DNA from: Rhizobium sp. WSM4643
GTDB lineage: Bacteria > Pseudomonadota > Alphaproteobacteria > Rhizobiales > Rhizobiaceae
Length of the DNA: 64,000 nt
Assembly: GCF_025152745.1 (NCBI RefSeq)
Contig: NZ_CP104040.1
Coordinates: 558,001-622,000, forward strand
Reading direction: 5' to 3'
The position numbers and the translations under genes were made by a program. The notes below the pieces were generated by a model, which was not told the origin of the DNA, did not search any database, and saw only the letters and a list, made by a program, of their open reading frames with translations. How positions within the stretch are numbered: position 1 is the stretch's first letter; every line of letters starts with the position of its first letter. Positions 56,817-64,000 of the stretch are shown in pieces.

Positions 56817-57425
56817 TTAGAGCTGCCGGATGATTTCGCGCAGCTGTTCGTTGCGGGCGCCGAGCAAGAGGATGTTGCGGATCGCAGCCTGCGGATCATG
56901 GGTGCGGAAGAGCAGGCCGTTGCCGCGCACCGACCGGTCGATGGTCATCTTTTCCGCGGAGTTCTCGCCAGGTTTGATGGCGACGGCGAAATACATGCGG
57001 GAATAACCGACATCGATGCGCTCGAAGAAATTATCGTTGTCGCCGATGTCGGAATAGAAATTGGCGATGTAGAAGGCCCAGCTTACCTCTTCGTAATGCG
57101 CGAATTTCGTCCGCGCGGCGGTGACGTGGCAATAGCCGAGATGCGGGCTGTCCTCCAGCGTCCGGTGGAAGATCATCTTCGGAAATTGGATCGAGTGGTG
57201 AAAGCCGTTGATGTGCTGATGCGTCTTTTCGCCGGCAACCTGCAGCTTGCGGCCGGTCTTTGCGGCGACCTCGTCATGGGTGAAATAGCGCTTTTCCTCG
57301 GCCAGCCAGTGCCGCCGCTCGCGGGGAATGCGGCCGGTGCGCAAAAATTCGGAATGCGCGGCAATCAGCTGCGGCTCTTGCAGTTTACCTGCTTCTTTCG
57401 CGTCGAAATACCGGAGTTTGGCCAT
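56817..57425 (-). CDS. Conserved hypothetical protein
   Basis: A 202-residue protein with no family I can name. Notable segments are HWLAEEKRYFTHDEVAAKTGRKLQ, GEKTHQHINGFHHSIQFPK, SPHLGYCHVTAARTKFAH and a C-terminal Arg/Leu end. No signal peptide or membrane helix. ATG 57425 has GAAGA nine bases upstream; ATG 57434 is a close alternative. It is upstream of the Sua5 gene on the same strand, 59 bases apart. Confidence 0.6.
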   Translation of the reverse strand: MAKLRYFDAKEAGKLQEPQLIAAHSEFLRTGRIPRERRHWLAEEKRYFTHDEVAAKTGRKLQVAGEKTHQHINGFHHSIQFPKMIFHRTLEDSPHLGYCHVTAARTKFAHYEEVSWAFYIANFYSDIGDNDNFFERIDVGYSRMYFAVAIKPGENSAEKMTIDRSVRGNGLLFRTHDPQAAIRNILLLGARNEQLREIIRQL

Positions 57426-57842
57426 GGTTCGCATTCTTCGGTCGGTCTGAATCAACAGCAGGATAGGACGGTATGCTTAAGGCGATGTTAAAAATCGCCA
57501 TGGCGGCAGGCGGGCTGAAGGCAAATGCCGGTAGATGTCGCAAACACGACTGACATCGATATCAGGCAGTCGACCTCTTTGCGCAACGGGTCTTTACGCC
57601 ATGTCGCAATTGAGGATAATTGCCGGGAGAGTCGGGCGAGGTGATCGACCGGGATGGGCCGCTTCAAGCCTTGCCGCATCCTGTCGTCAATTTCGAAGCC
57701 GATGTCGCATTACAACCAAGCGGCAGCCATGCTCGGTGATTAAATGACGCCATGAACAATTCTCCCGAAGGAGAAGGAAGCGGGCGCGCTTCCGCCGGCC
57801 TTCTTGCCGGAAGGCGGCAGCCGGGTGCACGAGGACATGAAG
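57426..57842. other. Gene-free interval before the Rieske oxygenase
   Basis: About 420 bases. Structures seen: TTCTCC-CGAA-GGAGAA (57762-57777) and GC-rich pairing around CCGGCCTTCTTGCCGGAAGG near 57800. They may belong to the leader of the downstream gene. No gene is supported. Confidence 0.3.
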
Positions 57843-59087
57843 ATGGATATTCGCAGCAACGTTTTGCGTCAGCTCAAGAGCCGCCGTGAGGGCTTCAGCC
57901 TCGAACAGCCGTTCTATATCGACGAGGAATATTTCCAGCTCGACATGGAGATGATCTATTATCGCGACTGGCTGTTCATCGGCCATGATTGCGAACTGCC
58001 GAAGCCGGGCGCCTATTTCACCGTCCAGATCGGCAGCTATCCCGTCGTCATCGTCCGCGGCCGCGACAATATCATCCGCGCCTTCCACAACAGCTGTCGT
58101 CATCGCGGCTCGCGCGTCTGCACCAAGGAGCACGGCTCCTCCGTGCGTCTCGTCTGCCCCTACCATCAGTGGACCTATGATCTCGAAGGCAAGCTCGCCT
58201 TCGCCCGCCACATGGGCGATGATTTCGACAAATCAGGTTTCAACCTGAAGCCTGTCCACTGCGAAACCGTCGCAGGCTTTGTCTTCATCTGCCTTGCCAA
58301 CACCGCTCCGGATTTCCAGACGGTGCGCGACAAGATCGAACCCTACGTCGCACCGCACCGGATCAGCGAGAGCAAGGTTGCCTTCCAAAGCACGATCATC
58401 GAAAAGGGCAACTGGAAGCTTGTCTGGGAAAACAACCGCGAGTGCTATCATTGCGCCGCCAATCACCCAGAACTCTGCCGCACCTATCCCGAAGCGCCGA
58501 GCGTGACCGGCACGGATGGCGGCGCCGACGATCCCGAGATCGCCGGCCATTGGGCCCGCTGCGAGGCCGCCGGCCTGCCGAGCAAGTTCCAGATTTCGCC
58601 GGACGGTCAGTTCCGCACCGCCCGCATGCCGCTGATCGAGGATGCCGAAAGCTACACAATGTCGGGCAAGCGCGCCGTCAAGCGTCCGCTCTCCGACGAT
58701 ATCTCGATCGGCCATATCGGCACCATGCTGCTCTTCCACTACCCGACGACGTGGAACCACCTGCTCGGCGACCACGCCATCTCCTTCCGCGTGCTGCCGC
58801 TCAGCGCCAACGAGACCGCGGTGACGACTAAGTGGCTCGTCCACAAGGACGCCGTCGAAGGCGTGGATTACGATCTCGAGGAACTGACCCACGTCTGGAC
58901 CGAGACCAACGATCAGGATCGCCGCATCGTCGAGGAAAACGCCTTCGGCATTCACTCGCCCGCCTATGAGCCCGGCCCCTATTCCACCCTGCATGAGGGC
59001 GGCGTCATGCAGTTCCTCGAATGGTATTCGAACTTCATGGTGAACCGTCTGCAGGGCGACCAGGCGAAAATTTCCGCCGTGGCCTGA
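57843..59087 (+). CDS. Rieske aromatic-ring-hydroxylating-type oxygenase alpha subunit (GbcA-like)
   Basis: A 414-residue oxygenase. The Rieske cluster ligands are C85-x-H87 and C105-xx-H108 in NSCRHRGSRVC and CPYHQWTYDLEG. The mononuclear iron histidines lie in ENNRECYHCAANHPE (H203, H208). Sequence style resembles glycine-betaine (GbcA) and stachydrine (Stc2) demethylases rather than aromatic dioxygenases. The reductase partner (GbcB) is not adjacent. ATG 57843 is preferred, with GAGGA eight bases upstream. Confidence 0.85.
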   Translation: MDIRSNVLRQLKSRREGFSLEQPFYIDEEYFQLDMEMIYYRDWLFIGHDCELPKPGAYFTVQIGSYPVVIVRGRDNIIRAFHNSCRHRGSRVCTKEHGSSVRLVCPYHQWTYDLEGKLAFARHMGDDFDKSGFNLKPVHCETVAGFVFICLANTAPDFQTVRDKIEPYVAPHRISESKVAFQSTIIEKGNWKLVWENNRECYHCAANHPELCRTYPEAPSVTGTDGGADDPEIAGHWARCEAAGLPSKFQISPDGQFRTARMPLIEDAESYTMSGKRAVKRPLSDDISIGHIGTMLLFHYPTTWNHLLGDHAISFRVLPLSANETAVTTKWLVHKDAVEGVDYDLEELTHVWTETNDQDRRIVEENAFGIHSPAYEPGPYSTLHEGGVMQFLEWYSNFMVNRLQGDQAKISAVA

Positions 59088-59140
59088 TCCATCGGCCCGG
59101 AACTGTTAGCGGTTCCGGGATCACGACATGCATGAACAGA
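59080..59140. repeat. Hairpin repeat copy after the oxygenase gene
   Basis: CCCGGAACTGTTAGCGGTTC and CGACATGCATGAACAGAGGA belong to the same family as the 58-bp array at 5449. It overlaps the last codons of the oxygenase gene. Confidence 0.65.
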
Positions 59141-59312
59141 GGACTGAAGTGCGTTCCGGGCGAGATCATCGAGGAAGGCCTCGCGGTTAATGCCCGGTTC
59201 AGATCGATTTCTTTAGACATACGAAAGCAGCCGGCCCCGGCCGCTTTCGGAACCATTCCGGCACGAAAGCGTTGCTGAGCAGGCGGTTATCGCTGTTGAA
59301 TGGGAGAGAAGA

Positions 59313-59798
59313 ATGTTCGGTTTGAGTAACAAGATCGCGACTGCAGTTCTGGCTGCGGCCGTCGTTCTGACAGGCTTCGTGCCGTCGCAGGCAATGCAGA
59401 TGCCGACCGCCCCGCAGGTGGAGAAATCCTCCACCGTCGAGAATGTCCAGTACCGCCGCTATTATCGCCCCGGTTACCGTCCGGGCGCCTATTACCGGCC
59501 AGGCTATCGGCCCGGCGCCTACTACCGGCCCGGCTATTACGGCGGCTATCGCGGATATTCCTATTACCGCCCGGGCTATCGGCGTTATAACGGCTACTGG
59601 TATCCGCTCGCCGCCTTCGGCGCCGGTGCGGTCATCGGCGGCGCCATTGTCGCGCAGCCGCGTTACGTCGCGCCTGCGCCCCGCATGGGTTCGAGCCACG
59701 TTGCCTGGTGCGCCAACCGCTACCGGTCCTATCGCGCCTACGACAACACTTTCCAGCCCTATAATGGCCCGCGCCAACAGTGCTATTCGCCGTATTGA
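59313..59798 (+). CDS. BA14K-family protein
   Basis: A 161-residue secreted or membrane-anchored protein. The signal peptide ([20 protein letters not shown]) is followed by a Tyr/Arg/Pro/Gly-rich repeat region ([10 protein letters not shown] units) and a hydrophobic stretch ([15 protein letters not shown]). The BA14K end is [19 protein letters not shown] ending QQCYSPY. BA14K is a lectin-like immunoreactive antigen family from Brucella and rhizobia. GGGAGAGAAG precedes the ATG. Confidence 0.92.
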   Translation: MFGLSNKIATAVLAAAVVLTGFVPSQAMQMPTAPQVEKSSTVENVQYRRYYRPGYRPGAYYRPGYRPGAYYRPGYYGGYRGYSYYRPGYRRYNGYWYPLAAFGAGAVIGGAIVAQPRYVAPAPRMGSSHVAWCANRYRSYRAYDNTFQPYNGPRQQCYSPY

Positions 59799-59825
59799 TA
59801 AACGTGCTGTTCTCGAGAAACCTCT

Positions 59826-59970
59826 GCCCCTCACCCTAACCCTCTCCCCGTAAAAACGGGGAGAGGGGACGTGCCAAATGTGCAGCGTCGAGGTTGAGGA
59901 AAACGGTGCGGCATGTCCCTTCTCCCCGCCTGCGGGGAGAAGGTGCCGGCAGGCGGATGAGGGGCCGGTG
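59826..59970. repeat. RIME-like repeat, ACCCTAACCCTCTCCCC variant
   Basis: CCCCTCACCCTAACCCTCTC, a hairpin CCCCGTAAAAACGGGG, then CTTCTCCCCGCCTGCGGGGA and GCCGGCAGGCGGATGAGGGG. Same composite as 51335-51471. Confidence 0.8.
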
Positions 59971-60038
59971 CGGGTTGATCCCCATCGGATCGAGGCGTAG
60001 GTCCGCGAGCCCCGGCAGTCACGCCCGCACGTCCACCC

Positions 60039-61034
60039 TCAAAGAATATCCACGCGCCTCAATAACCACCAGGCAAAGGCGATGGAGGCGACGATCAGAG
60101 CGACGGCGTATTCGGTGCCGTAGTCGCCGACGGCGAAGGGCAGGTTTGCCGTGTTCATGCCGAAGAAGCCGGTCACCAGCGTCGGCGGCAGTAGGAAGGC
60201 CGTCATGATCGACAGCAGATAGAGGTGACGGTTGGTTTCGGAGGATTGTTTCGAATCGATTTCTTCGTGCAGCAGGCGTGCCCGATCCTGTAGTGCATAG
60301 ATGTCGTGGTCGACCGTTTCCAGCCGGTTCGTCAGCCGTCGGGCAACATCGTCGAAGCCAAAGGGCATCTCGTCGTCGTCGGCCGCCGCCGCCCGGCGCA
60401 TCAGCGCCAGCACGGTGCGCAGATGCCGATGCAGCCTGACCACGGTGCGCCGCACCGGCGCCAGGCGCCGGCGCTCGTCGCGCTGCGCGCTGTCGTAGAC
60501 GATATCCTCGATCTGGTTCAGCTCTTCGGTGAGTTCGATGACGACCGCGATCAGCGTGCGCTGGAATTCGATCACCAGCAGTTCGAAGAGATCGACTGGC
60601 CGGGAGAATTTGCCTGGATTCTTCTCGATCAGGGCGCGTGCCCGTTCGACGCTGCGCAGCGGCTGCAGCCTCGTGGTGATGATGAAGCGGTCGGACATGG
60701 CGAAATGCAGCCAGCCGAGATTGTTGGTATCCTGGGCGAAATCGCGCTGGCAATCGACGAGCGTGCCATAGAGCATCTGCTCGTCGACAGTGATGGTCGC
60801 ATGCGTATCGCGCGTCGTCAGCGCCGATTTCGCGTCCTCCGTCAGCCCGTCCAGCGTATCGAGCAAGGCTGGCACGCGGGCGTCGACAAGGTTGAGGTGC
60901 AGCCAGTAGAAACAGTTGTCGGCGGTCAGTTCCGCCACCGTTGCACTATTGTTCAGTCGTACCGCGGTCTTTTCTTCGGGTGAGAAGCGATAGGCCCAGA
61001 CGAAACCGGGTATGTTGACGGGCAACGTGTCCAT
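60039..61034 (-). CDS. zntB: CorA-superfamily zinc/divalent transporter, ZntB-like
   Basis: A 331-residue protein with the CorA/ZntB layout: a cytoplasmic N-terminal domain and two C-terminal helices around FFGMN (GMN about 292-294), followed by TANLPFAVGDYGTEYA. The GMN context differs from the corA-like gene at 6012 and matches ZntB-type proteins (WLHLNLVD, LHEEIDSKQ). ATG 61034 has AAGGACC upstream. Zn export or import cannot be decided from sequence. Confidence 0.85.
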   Translation of the reverse strand: MDTLPVNIPGFVWAYRFSPEEKTAVRLNNSATVAELTADNCFYWLHLNLVDARVPALLDTLDGLTEDAKSALTTRDTHATITVDEQMLYGTLVDCQRDFAQDTNNLGWLHFAMSDRFIITTRLQPLRSVERARALIEKNPGKFSRPVDLFELLVIEFQRTLIAVVIELTEELNQIEDIVYDSAQRDERRRLAPVRRTVVRLHRHLRTVLALMRRAAAADDDEMPFGFDDVARRLTNRLETVDHDIYALQDRARLLHEEIDSKQSSETNRHLYLLSIMTAFLLPPTLVTGFFGMNTANLPFAVGDYGTEYAVALIVASIAFAWWLLRRVDIL

Positions 61035-61122
61035 TGTTCGCCGGTCCTTTGCGAAGGCGATGTCATTCCTTAGAGTGTCTCCATGACGTGCATTTGTGCA
61101 AGGGTGCAAGAGCAAAGCGTCA

Positions 61123-61146
61123 CGTCATGCGACTTATCGCATGACG
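61123..61146. promoter_or_regulatory. Strong hairpin upstream of the acyl-CoA dehydrogenase gene
   Basis: CGTCATGCGA (61123-61132), loop CTTA, TCGCATGACG (61137-61146): perfect 10-bp arms. It lies between divergent genes and could be an operator or part of a leader. Confidence 0.5.
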
Positions 61147-61162
61147 GCCGAGGAAATCGAAA

Positions 61163-61184
61163 TTGACGTTTACGTAAAAATCAA
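61163..61184. promoter_or_regulatory. TTTACGTAAA operator-like palindrome
   Basis: TTGA-CG-TTTACGTAAA-AA-TCAA, an imperfect 22-bp palindrome, lies 59 bases before the acyl-CoA dehydrogenase start. It resembles sites of MerR-type (LiuR) regulators of branched-chain and fatty-acid degradation in proteobacteria. The match is from memory and by eye. Confidence 0.45.
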
Positions 61185-61242
61185 TTAGCCCTTGCCTCGG
61201 AGGGGCTTTGCCGCTGTGAGGCCGGTCTGCGGAGGAAAAACC

Positions 61243-63021
61243 ATGTACAAAGCGCCCGTCGAGGAAATCGCGTTCACGTTGAAGCACGTAGCGGGCATGG
61301 GCGAGGCAATTTCCAAGGGGCTGCTCGGCGATCTCGGCGAAGATCTGGTCGATGCCATCCTTGCCGAGGCGGGACGTTTTGCCACAGAGGAAGTGGCGCC
61401 GCTCGCCGACATCGGTGATCGTCAGGGCGCTCGTCTGGAGGGTGGCGAGGTCCGGCTGCCGGATGGCTGGCGCGAGCTCTATCGCCATTGGATTGCCGGC
61501 GGCTGGAACGGCCTGACGGCGCCCGAAGCTTTCGGCGGCCAGGCCTTGCCGCACATGCTGAATGTCGCAACACTCGAAATGTGGAATTCCGGTTCCATGG
61601 CCTTCGCCCTCGCCCCGACGCTGACGATGGGTGCCATCGAGGCCGTCAGCACCCATGGCAGTGCCGCGCTGAAAGCCAAATATCTGGAAAAGATGGTCTC
61701 CGGCGAATGGACCGGTACCATGAACCTGACCGAGCCGCATGCGGGCTCCGATCTCGGCGCCCTGAAGGCTCGCGCCGAGCGCCGCGACGACGGCAGCTAC
61801 CGCCTGTTCGGCCAGAAGATCTTCATCACCTGGGGCGAACATGACGCGGCCGATAACATCATCCATCTGGTGCTGGCCCGTCTGCCGGACGCGCCGGCCG
61901 GCACACGCGGCATCTCGCTCTTTCTGGTGCCGAAGTTCCTGGTGAACGACGATGGTTCGCTTGGGGCTCGCAATGATCTCTTCTGCCACTCGCTGGAGCA
62001 CAAGCTCGGCATCCATGGTTCGCCGACCTGCACGATGATCTACGGCGACGGAAAATTCGGCGGAGAAAAGGGCGCTGTGGGCTGGCTGGTCGGCGAGGTG
62101 AACAAGGGGCTCGCCTGCATGTTCACGATGATGAACAATGCCCGCCTCGCCGTCGGCATGCAGGGAGTGGCGATCGCCGAGGCCGCCACCCAGAAGGCGC
62201 TCGCCTATGCCAGGGAACGCACCCAGGGCAGGGCGCCGGGCTCAAGCGGCGCCGGCATGAGCCCGATCGTCGACCATCCCGATGTCGCCCGCATGCTCCT
62301 CACCATGAAGGCTCTGACGCAAGGGGCGCGCGCCATCTCCTATGCCTGCGCCCACGCGATCGACATGTCGCACCGGGCAGGCGACACCCGCCACCACTGG
62401 CAGGAGCGCGCCGCCCTTTTGACGCCGATTGCCAAGTCCTTTTCGACCGATGCCGGCGTCGATGTCGCCTCGCTCGGCATTCAGGTGCATGGCGGCATGG
62501 GTTTTATCGAGGAGACGGGTGCGGCGCGTTATCTCCGCGATGCCCGCATTGCGCCGATCTACGAGGGCACCAACGGCATCCAGGCGATCGACCTCGTCAC
62601 CCGGAAGCTGCCGCTCTCCGGCGGCGATCAGGTGAAGGGTTTCATGGCCGAGCTTAAACAGATCGCCGAAGGCGTCCGCCGCTGCAATCTTAATGGTTTC
62701 GGCGAAACGGCTGTGAGGCTCGACGCTGCGATTGCCGATCTCGAACAGGCGACCGCCTGGCTGCTGAAGACGCTTGCCGATGAAAAGGCCGCCGAGGCGC
62801 TCTCCGGAGCCACCCCCTATCAGCGCCTGTTCGGGCTGGTGCTCACCGGCTGTTATCTCGCCAAGGGTGGTCTCGCTGAGGGAGCCGATGGGGCAGGCGA
62901 AAACCGCATCGCGCTCTGCCGCTTCGCCGCCGAAAACCTGCTTGCCGAGACCGCAGCCCTTCGCGATCGGGTCGTCAATGGCGCGGCAAGCCTTGCCGCC
63001 GCCCGCATACTGCTTGCCTGA
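61243..63021 (+). CDS. Acyl-CoA dehydrogenase, large (about 590-residue) subfamily
   Basis: A 592-residue flavoenzyme. Conserved features are TMNLTEPHAGSDLGALKA, KIFITWGEHD, HGGMGFIEETGAARYLRDARI and the catalytic glutamate in IYEGTNGIQAIDLVTRKL (about residue 441). The extra C-terminal domain of about 130 residues marks the long subfamily, to which 3-methylmercaptopropionyl-CoA dehydrogenase (DmdC) belongs; the substrate is uncertain. GGAGGAAAAACC precedes the ATG. It is followed nine bases later by an enoyl-CoA hydratase. Confidence 0.93.
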   Translation: MYKAPVEEIAFTLKHVAGMGEAISKGLLGDLGEDLVDAILAEAGRFATEEVAPLADIGDRQGARLEGGEVRLPDGWRELYRHWIAGGWNGLTAPEAFGGQALPHMLNVATLEMWNSGSMAFALAPTLTMGAIEAVSTHGSAALKAKYLEKMVSGEWTGTMNLTEPHAGSDLGALKARAERRDDGSYRLFGQKIFITWGEHDAADNIIHLVLARLPDAPAGTRGISLFLVPKFLVNDDGSLGARNDLFCHSLEHKLGIHGSPTCTMIYGDGKFGGEKGAVGWLVGEVNKGLACMFTMMNNARLAVGMQGVAIAEAATQKALAYARERTQGRAPGSSGAGMSPIVDHPDVARMLLTMKALTQGARAISYACAHAIDMSHRAGDTRHHWQERAALLTPIAKSFSTDAGVDVASLGIQVHGGMGFIEETGAARYLRDARIAPIYEGTNGIQAIDLVTRKLPLSGGDQVKGFMAELKQIAEGVRRCNLNGFGETAVRLDAAIADLEQATAWLLKTLADEKAAEALSGATPYQRLFGLVLTGCYLAKGGLAEGADGAGENRIALCRFAAENLLAETAALRDRVVNGAASLAAARILLA

Positions 63022-63030
63022 GGAGACCTT

Positions 63031-63786
63031 ATGACCGACCACATCATCGTCGAGCAGCCTTCCGCTTATCCCGGCGTGCAGTCCATCCGCTTCAACCGGC
63101 CGGAAAAGAAGAACGCCATCACCCGTGCCATGTACCGCACCATGGCCGATGCGTTGACTGCGGCCAACACGAACCCCGACATCCGCGCCACCGCTTTCCT
63201 CGGCACAGAGGGCTGCTTCTCGGCCGGCAATGACCTGAACGATTTTCTTGCTGCCGCGATGGGCGGCCGCGGCTTGGAGCAGGAGATCCTCGATTTCCTC
63301 TATGCGCTGGTGAAGGCCGAAAAACCCGTCGTCTCCGGCGTCGACGGCCTTGCGATCGGCATCGGCACGACGATCCATCTCCATTGCGATCTGACTATCG
63401 CCTCCAGCCGCAGCCAGTTCCGCACCCCCTTCGTCGATCTGGCACTGGTGCCGGAGGCCGGTTCCAGCCTCGTCGCGCCGCGCTTGATGGGGCATCAGCG
63501 CGCCTTCGCCATGCTTGCCGCCGGCGAAGCATTTTCGGCCGAGGAGGCGAGGGAAGCGGGTCTGGTCTGGAAGGTCGTCGACCCAGGCGAGGTCGATTCA
63601 CTGACGCTTGGCCTCGCCGCAAAGCTCGCGGCCAAGCCGCCGGAGGCGCTGCGCATCGCCCGCGATCTCATTCGCGGCGATCGTGGCGAGATCATCGCCC
63701 GCATCGACGAGGAGGCCCGCTATTTCTCCGCGCGGCTGAAAAGCGCCGAAGCTCGGGCGGCCTTCGAAGCCTTCATGCGCCGCTGA
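63031..63786 (+). CDS. Enoyl-CoA hydratase/isomerase family protein
   Basis: A 251-residue crotonase-fold enzyme: FNRPEKKNAITRAMYRTMADAL, CFSAGNDLNDFLAA (oxyanion-hole glycine region), VSGVDGLAIGIGTTIHLHCDL and FVDLALVPEAGSS. It acts with the preceding acyl-CoA dehydrogenase in beta-oxidation-type steps; the operon spacing supports this. The exact acyl-CoA is unknown. Confidence 0.92.
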   Translation: MTDHIIVEQPSAYPGVQSIRFNRPEKKNAITRAMYRTMADALTAANTNPDIRATAFLGTEGCFSAGNDLNDFLAAAMGGRGLEQEILDFLYALVKAEKPVVSGVDGLAIGIGTTIHLHCDLTIASSRSQFRTPFVDLALVPEAGSSLVAPRLMGHQRAFAMLAAGEAFSAEEAREAGLVWKVVDPGEVDSLTLGLAAKLAAKPPEALRIARDLIRGDRGEIIARIDEEARYFSARLKSAEARAAFEAFMRR

Positions 63787-63848
63787 CCTCCGATTTCGGT
63801 CGTTTCCGAACAATCCATGGCACCAGTTCGGGAGCAACCGGACACCGA

Positions 63849-64000
63849 TCAGACCGCCGGCACATTGAATACCTCGCCGGCCCTGAGCGGCCGGAACCGT
63901 TCCGGGGGAATATCATGCTCGCTCATGGCGTCTTGCAACGCTCTTGCCGGCGCGTCGACCGCTTCATTCGTCAGTTGGAACGTGGCGAAGTGGTGTCCGG
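63849..64000 (-). CDS. MBL-fold metallohydrolase, C-terminal fragment (RomA/NAPE-PLD-like)
   Basis: The last 50 codons of a gene entering from beyond base 64000. They read GHHFATFQLTNEAVDAPARA through HDIPPERFRPLRAGEVF to VPAV and the stop. The pattern of (W)G(T/H)F.L..E..D.P near the end is typical of metallo-beta-lactamase-fold enzymes related to RomA and NAPE-PLD. It is convergent with the enoyl-CoA hydratase gene. Confidence 0.65.
   Translation of the reverse strand, partial: GHHFATFQLTNEAVDAPARALQDAMSEHDIPPERFRPLRAGEVFNVPAV

Noticed and set aside
59443..59853. Frame overlapping the BA14K gene
   Set aside because: Different frame over low-complexity repeats; the BA14K frame has signal peptide and family end.

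Overview
The window is chromosomal DNA of a Rhizobium-type alphaproteobacterium, probably in the R. leguminosarum / R. etli group. This is inferred from high-GC coding sequence, a split F0 ATP synthase operon with two b-type subunits, BA14K, MipA and DUF6101 proteins, a giant DUF1217 protein, and many rhizobial palindromic intergenic repeats. Nearly all of it is ordinary core gene content; the accessory parts are about 43.5-44.9 kb and 51.3-54.3 kb.

Layout. 0-2.7 kb: a De Ley-Doudoroff-type sugar acid operon (SDR dehydrogenase, dgoK, start of dgoA) divergent from an IclR regulator. 2.9-3.6 kb: a LuxR solo. 4.3-8.9 kb: a cysteine-free Mrp ATPase, a four-copy 58-bp hairpin array, then CorA-like and Kup transporters. 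9.3-13.5 kb: a SleB-type hydrolase and the atpI-B-E-F'-F operon with promoter and terminator. 14-16.8 kb: RNase HII, a radical SAM protein, a small glycosyltransferase. 17-21.9 kb: a secreted small protein, the TPR-ispE-moaB operon and polyprenyl synthase. 22-27.4 kb: DUF2007 protein, N6-methyltransferase, Nramp transporter, S49 peptidase, glyQ and a kinase-like ATPase. 27.5-31.6 kb: lemA and a DUF2207 protein separated by an EPSP synthase gene. 31.6-43.5 kb: purD, a small secreted CxxC protein, a chemoreceptor, a GIY-YIG protein, glyS, tex, a cyclopropane-type lipid methylase and a histidine phosphatase. 45-47.6 kb: MipA, UbiA, DUF6101. 47.9-51.2 kb: the DUF1217 protein. 54.3-64 kb: an FAD oxidase with Sua5, a GbcA-like Rieske oxygenase, BA14K, ZntB-like transporter, and an acyl-CoA dehydrogenase/enoyl-CoA hydratase pair.

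The most striking element is the IS110-family insertion at 43553-44724. Its 5' non-coding end reads as a bridge RNA. A first hairpin carries CCCCCT and GGATGAG, which match the two halves of the insertion target (GGCCCCCT / CTCATCC). A second loop carries ACAGAT and ATGCAAG, which match the two IS ends. The shared CT dinucleotide lies at both junctions. The target is the conserved core of a palindromic intergenic repeat found at least four more times in this window, so the element appears programmed to enter a dispersed repeat family.

The second accessory patch holds a broken Rhs/YD-repeat gene, a small intact helical-repeat protein that could be an orphan Rhs immunity protein, and an intact IS5-family element with a TCA target duplication. 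No tRNA, rRNA, CRISPR array or phage genes were recognised.
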